Shown here: positions 61,145 to 64,000 of the stretch, in pieces | Layout: each line of letters opens with the position of its first letter | Position numbering within the stretch: the stretch's first letter is position 1 | Assembly: GCA_046262935.1 (NCBI GenBank) | Contig: JBHELT010000074.1 | Coordinates: 1-64,000, forward strand | DNA from: JBHELT01 sp046262935 | Lineage (GTDB): Bacteria > Actinomycetota > CADDZG01 > JAHWKV01 | Direction of reading: 5' to 3' | Length of the DNA: 64,000 nt | Program-made: the position numbers and the translations under genes | Notes under the pieces: model-generated | Told to the model about the DNA's origin: nothing | Seen by the model: the letters and a program-made list of their open reading frames with translations, nothing else | The model's database searches: none

Positions 61145-62013
61145 TCAACCTCTGCCTGGCTACGTTCAGAACGAGGTGCGCCCAGAGCGATCGTAACGAT
61201 GCCCTCGTTCAAGGAACCTCTTCGGTACCCTTCCTCGTCGAGCGTCACTTCGCCAAATCCCATATTCAAAAGTGCCGTCTGAATCTCAAATGACGATGCC
61301 TTCAGAAGATCGAGCTCATCTTTGCCAACTTCAACGCGAGCGCGATCGTTGCCAAGGTCTCTGACCCGAAGAACCCGCAAGCCCGCTTCACGCAGGTATT
61401 CTTCGGCCCCCTCTACCCTGGCAAGGCCCTCGCGGGTGATCCCAACGCCATAAGCGAATCTGCTTGCCAAACAAGCAGAGGCCGGTTTGGCCGACGTCGC
61501 AAGACCCAGAAGATCTGAAGCCCTTCGGATATCTTGCTTCGTCAACCCGACATCCAGCATCGGATGCAAAGCGCCAGCCTCATCGGCAGCTACCTGCCCC
61601 GGTCTATGGTCCCCGATATCGTCGGCGTTGGTCCCAAGCAGCACTGGAAAACCTGTCTCGGTCGCGAGCGGTGCCAGCGCGGTGAATAACTCGACTTTGC
61701 AGAAGTAACATCGGTTAGTGGGATTGGCTGCGTAATCGCTGGAACTGAGCTCATCGGTGGGCACGACAATATGTTTCCAACCTCGCGAATGGGCGAGACC
61801 TATGCAATCGAGAAGTTCCCTTCGAGGCAATGAGGCCGAATCGGCGGTCACGGCGATGAAGCGATCACCCAATCGGCGATGGGCAACCTCTGAAAGGAAG
61901 GCACTATCGACGCCGCCTGAGAACGCGACGATCGCCCCTGGCAACTCGCCAACTCTGCGGTGTAGCTCATCCAACCTGTTCTCGAAACTCATGGGTCCAT
62001 TTTTCCGCATCAT
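61141..62013 (-). CDS. larE: LarE family ATP-dependent sulfur transferase
   Basis: PP-loop ATP pyrophosphatase (290 aa) with SGGVDSAFL. LarE supplies sulfur for the nickel-pincer nucleotide cofactor. Cysteines C102 and C105 (NRCYFCKVELF) and C181 (SACLASRFAYG) match the three-cysteine type of LarE, thought to hold an iron-sulfur cluster rather than sacrificing a protein sulfur. LarB and LarC are not in the window, so another sulfur-insertion role is possible. ATG 62013 stands 8 nt after TATCGT. Divergent from an ABC transporter operon. Confidence 0.85.
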   Translation of the reverse strand: MMRKNGPMSFENRLDELHRRVGELPGAIVAFSGGVDSAFLSEVAHRRLGDRFIAVTADSASLPRRELLDCIGLAHSRGWKHIVVPTDELSSSDYAANPTNRCYFCKVELFTALAPLATETGFPVLLGTNADDIGDHRPGQVAADEAGALHPMLDVGLTKQDIRRASDLLGLATSAKPASACLASRFAYGVGITREGLARVEGAEEYLREAGLRVLRVRDLGNDRARVEVGKDELDLLKASSFEIQTALLNMGFGEVTLDEEGYRRGSLNEGIVTIALGAPRSERSQAEVD

Positions 62014-62020
62014 GGGCAGG

Positions 62021-62027
62021 TACGATA
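62021..62027. promoter_or_regulatory. Shared bidirectional -10 element (TACGATA)
   Basis: Forward it reads TACGAT and reverse TATCGT, offset by one base. It stands 8 nt from the larE ATG on the minus strand and 31 nt from GTG 62058 on the plus strand, with GAAAGGG between. One site may serve both directions. Confidence 0.4.
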
Positions 62028-62057
62028 GGCCGCCATTCGAGAAAGGGCCGGAACCTA

Positions 62058-62960
62058 GTGTCGCCTGCGGTGATCGAGGTCGAGAACCTCACCAAGATCT
62101 ACGATGGGATCAAGGTCGTCGATTCATTGACGTTCAGGGTCGAAAAGGGTTCCTTGTGTGCTCTGCTCGGACCCAATGGAGCAGGCAAGACAACCACAGT
62201 CGAGATCCTCGAGGGTTACCGCAAACCAGACTCGGGCTCGGTTCGGGTATTGGGCCACGACCCTTGGAGCACCGGAGGGGAACTCAAAAAACGTGTCGGG
62301 CTGATGCTTCAAGAAGGTGGCGTCTACCCTGGGATCCGGGTTGCGGAAGCCGCACGCCTGTTCGGTTCCTACTATGACAACCCAGTCTCGGTTGATGAAG
62401 CCATCGCGTCGGTAGGACTGACCGGGTATGAAAAGCGAAAGGTCAGGGGTCTTTCCGGCGGCGAGAAACAGCGATTGAATCTGGCTCTCGCGTTGATAGG
62501 CAAGCCCGAGGTTCTGTTCCTCGATGAACCGACATCGGGTATGGACCCCCACGCCAGGGCATCGACGTGGGAGCGAATACAAGATCTCAAACGCAGCGGC
62601 GTGAGCATCTTGCTCACAACCCACTTCCTCGAAGAGGCCGAGAATCTGGCCGATACGGTTGCCATCATCGACGAGGGCAGGCTCATCGAGGAAGGTCAAT
62701 TGGCCGACCTCCTCTCCGTCGGCAAACACTTCGAATTCAAGACCGATCAACCCATAGATGCAGCCTCTTTGTCAGATCACCTCGGAGCGAAGGTGGTTTC
62801 GAACGTTGCCATGAGCTATGTCGTCGAGGCCGCGCCGACACCAAGCCTGATCGCCCTGACCGCCGATTTCGTTTCATCTCACCAGGCCTTGATCACAGAA
62901 CTCAAGACGGGACGCGTCTCTCTTGAATCGGTCTTCATGAAACTCACCTCAACCAAGTAG
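62058..62960 (+). CDS. ABC transporter ATP-binding protein (DrrA/NatA type)
   Basis: A 300-aa ATPase: Walker A GPNGAGKTTTVEIL, Q-loop MLQEGGVYPG, signature LSGGEKQRLNLALAL, Walker B VLFLDEPTSGMDPHA, H-loop LTTHFLEEAE. The C-terminal 80 residues form the regulatory extension of the DrrA group of drug or lipid exporters. GTG 62058 is preceded by GAAAGGG. The permease follows after a 9-bp gap. Confidence 0.93.
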   Translation: MSPAVIEVENLTKIYDGIKVVDSLTFRVEKGSLCALLGPNGAGKTTTVEILEGYRKPDSGSVRVLGHDPWSTGGELKKRVGLMLQEGGVYPGIRVAEAARLFGSYYDNPVSVDEAIASVGLTGYEKRKVRGLSGGEKQRLNLALALIGKPEVLFLDEPTSGMDPHARASTWERIQDLKRSGVSILLTTHFLEEAENLADTVAIIDEGRLIEEGQLADLLSVGKHFEFKTDQPIDAASLSDHLGAKVVSNVAMSYVVEAAPTPSLIALTADFVSSHQALITELKTGRVSLESVFMKLTSTK

Positions 62961-62969
62961 GAGGCTCTT

Positions 62970-63689
62970 ACGAAAGCGCTAATGGCACAGAGCCGCATCG
63001 AATTCATCATGACTCTAAGGCGTGGAGAGAGCCTGCTGGTCACGATCGGCATCCCTGCGGGATTGCTACTGCTCTTCTCACTGATACCGATCACAAGTAC
63101 GAGCAAGCATCCCGTTGACCTTCTGCTGGCTGGAACACTTGCCATCGCCGTCATGGCATCGGCCATGGTGAGTCTTGGGATCTCGACCGGCTACGAGCGG
63201 CACTACTTGGTTCTCAAGCGCCTAGGAGGTACTCCCCTTGGACGAGCCCGCCTGATCGCGGCAAAGATCATCACCATCCTTGCGATCGAGGTATTGCAGA
63301 CGATCCTTTTGATCGGCCTAGCTATATTTGTTTTGCATGCTCATAACAACATCTCTTGGGCCGCTCTGGGGGCAACGATCCTTCTTGGCACTGCCGCGTT
63401 CGCGGGGATCGGTTCATCGATGGCTGGCCGTCTTCGCGCCGAAGCCAATTTGACCGCAGCGAACGCTCTGTTCTTACTTCTTCTGGTATTTGGCGGCTCG
63501 GTGGTTCCGCTCAGCCGTCTTCCCCATGCGCTCGCGGCTGTCGCCCGCGCCCTTCCGGCAGCGCCGCTAACCGAGATGATGAAATGGGCCGTGCGGGGTG
63601 GAGCTATCCCGTTTCACTCGTTGATCGTGCTGTCGGCCTGGGCCGTGATCACTCTGGTTCTCGCGATCAAAACTTTCTCTTGGGAATGA
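62970..63689 (+). CDS. ABC-2 type transporter permease (DrrB-like)
   Basis: A 239-aa permease with six hydrophobic segments (GIPAGLLLLFSLIPI, LLAGTLAIAVMASAMVSLG, VLQTILLIGLAIFVL and more) that would export a drug or lipid with the upstream ATPase. The first ATG (62982) is 17 nt from a perfect AGGAGG (62959-62964), too far. ACG 62970 is 5 nt from it and gives MKALMAQSRIEF, a likely N-terminus. I therefore set the start at ACG 62970; ATG 62982 is the canonical alternative. Confidence 0.85.
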   Translation, partial: TKALMAQSRIEFIMTLRRGESLLVTIGIPAGLLLLFSLIPITSTSKHPVDLLLAGTLAIAVMASAMVSLGISTGYERHYLVLKRLGGTPLGRARLIAAKIITILAIEVLQTILLIGLAIFVLHAHNNISWAALGATILLGTAAFAGIGSSMAGRLRAEANLTAANALFLLLLVFGGSVVPLSRLPHALAAVARALPAAPLTEMMKWAVRGGAIPFHSLIVLSAWAVITLVLAIKTFSWE

Positions 63690-63704
63690 GGCCTGCGCTT
63701 CTTG

Positions 63705-64000
63705 CTACTTGGGGACGGCTATCCCGATGTTCGGCCAGGAAACGGTGAACAATGCAGCGATCGCCAGTATGGGGATCGTCGTCCACGCAAGCTCCGAAGC
63801 TATCCGGGAACCCTTGCGATAACGAGCAACCGAAGCAACGATCGCTGTCTCGAAAGTTATGAACAACGCCGCAGCCACTATCGATACGGGCGCGTACAAC
63901 CAGGTTAGGCTCGGCGCCGCTAACGCCCTGTCGATAGCTGCTCCCACGAACAGCAGAACCAGATAGGTAAGCGAGAAATGGAACAAGGCCATCGCCGATC
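63705..64000 (-). CDS. ctaB: Heme O synthase C-terminal part with a COX2-like extension (partial)
   Basis: The frame runs off the right edge. SAMALFHFSLTYLVLLFVGAAID resembles the last helix of CtaB, the protoheme IX farnesyltransferase that makes heme O for terminal oxidases. After it come two further hydrophobic segments with ETAIVASVARYRKG and ELAWTTIPILAIAALF, which look like the N-terminal membrane hairpin of cytochrome oxidase subunit II. Such an extension is not part of usual CtaB. Only about 98 residues are visible, so the call is moderate. Confidence 0.6.
   Translation of the reverse strand, partial: SAMALFHFSLTYLVLLFVGAAIDRALAAPSLTWLYAPVSIVAAALFITFETAIVASVARYRKGSRIASELAWTTIPILAIAALFTVSWPNIGIAVPK

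Overview
The window reads as a chromosomal segment from a moderately GC-rich actinobacterium, possibly a poorly characterised lineage near Acidimicrobiia (inference; no rRNA is present). The case rests on an ergothioneine operon (egtA-egtB-egtD), a WS/DGAT acyltransferase, a GlpX fructose bisphosphatase, an F420/FMN split-barrel protein, an LPXTG-like surface protein, an FGLLP-motif membrane protein, and many genes whose start codon lies 6-8 nt after a TAnnnT box, as in leaderless transcripts.

Layout. 1-141: right end of an IS3-family element. 328-9923: a type I restriction-modification locus whose hsdR-hsdS pair is separated from hsdM by four extra genes: a SIR2-like predicted NADase, an unknown Cys/His-rich protein, a second unknown protein and a PIN-domain toxin-like nuclease. 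9920-12166: radC, a tRNA-Arg(CCT) and a tyrosine recombinase, a typical island boundary. 12151-18546: MerR regulator with ArsB/NhaD-like permease, sensor kinase, frameshifted cytochrome P450, and a zinc alcohol dehydrogenase. 18560-25463: a long minus-strand run with three thioredoxin-fold proteins around CcdA, a membrane protein, a cyclic-nucleotide-binding domain protein, a flavoprotein and a CoA-binding protein. 25464-25787: a gene-free patch with an 18-bp repeat, a long hairpin and a copy of a dispersed repeat.

25788-40882: hydrolase, MacB-like ABC exporter, PPOX-type protein, membrane protein, DNA glycosylase, enolase-superfamily enzyme, MarR-MFS operon with a palindromic operator, a two-subunit ABC exporter, a class V aminotransferase (EgtE candidate) and a CNB protein. 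41045-44545: egtD, egtB, egtA. 44654-51397: LOG protein, LPFTG surface protein, then glpX-exonuclease-gabT-unknown. 51671-55834: two MFS transporters (one frameshifted) flanking a WS/DGAT gene. 55835-64000: response regulator, SDR, a cystathionine synthase/lyase pair (cysteine supply), a CvpA-CAP fusion, NIL-domain protein and LarE, a DrrAB-like ABC transporter, and the end of heme O synthase.

Cross-cutting observations: (i) a 79-bp dispersed, partly tandem repeat with inverted arms sits next to or inside gene 3' ends at four places; (ii) four genes appear to begin at non-canonical codons (CTG, ATT/ATC, CTG, ACG), because conserved N-terminal sequence lies upstream of any ATG/GTG/TTG; (iii) two genes carry single-base frameshifts. 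No CRISPR array or rRNA gene was seen. All family assignments come from reading motifs, with no database search.
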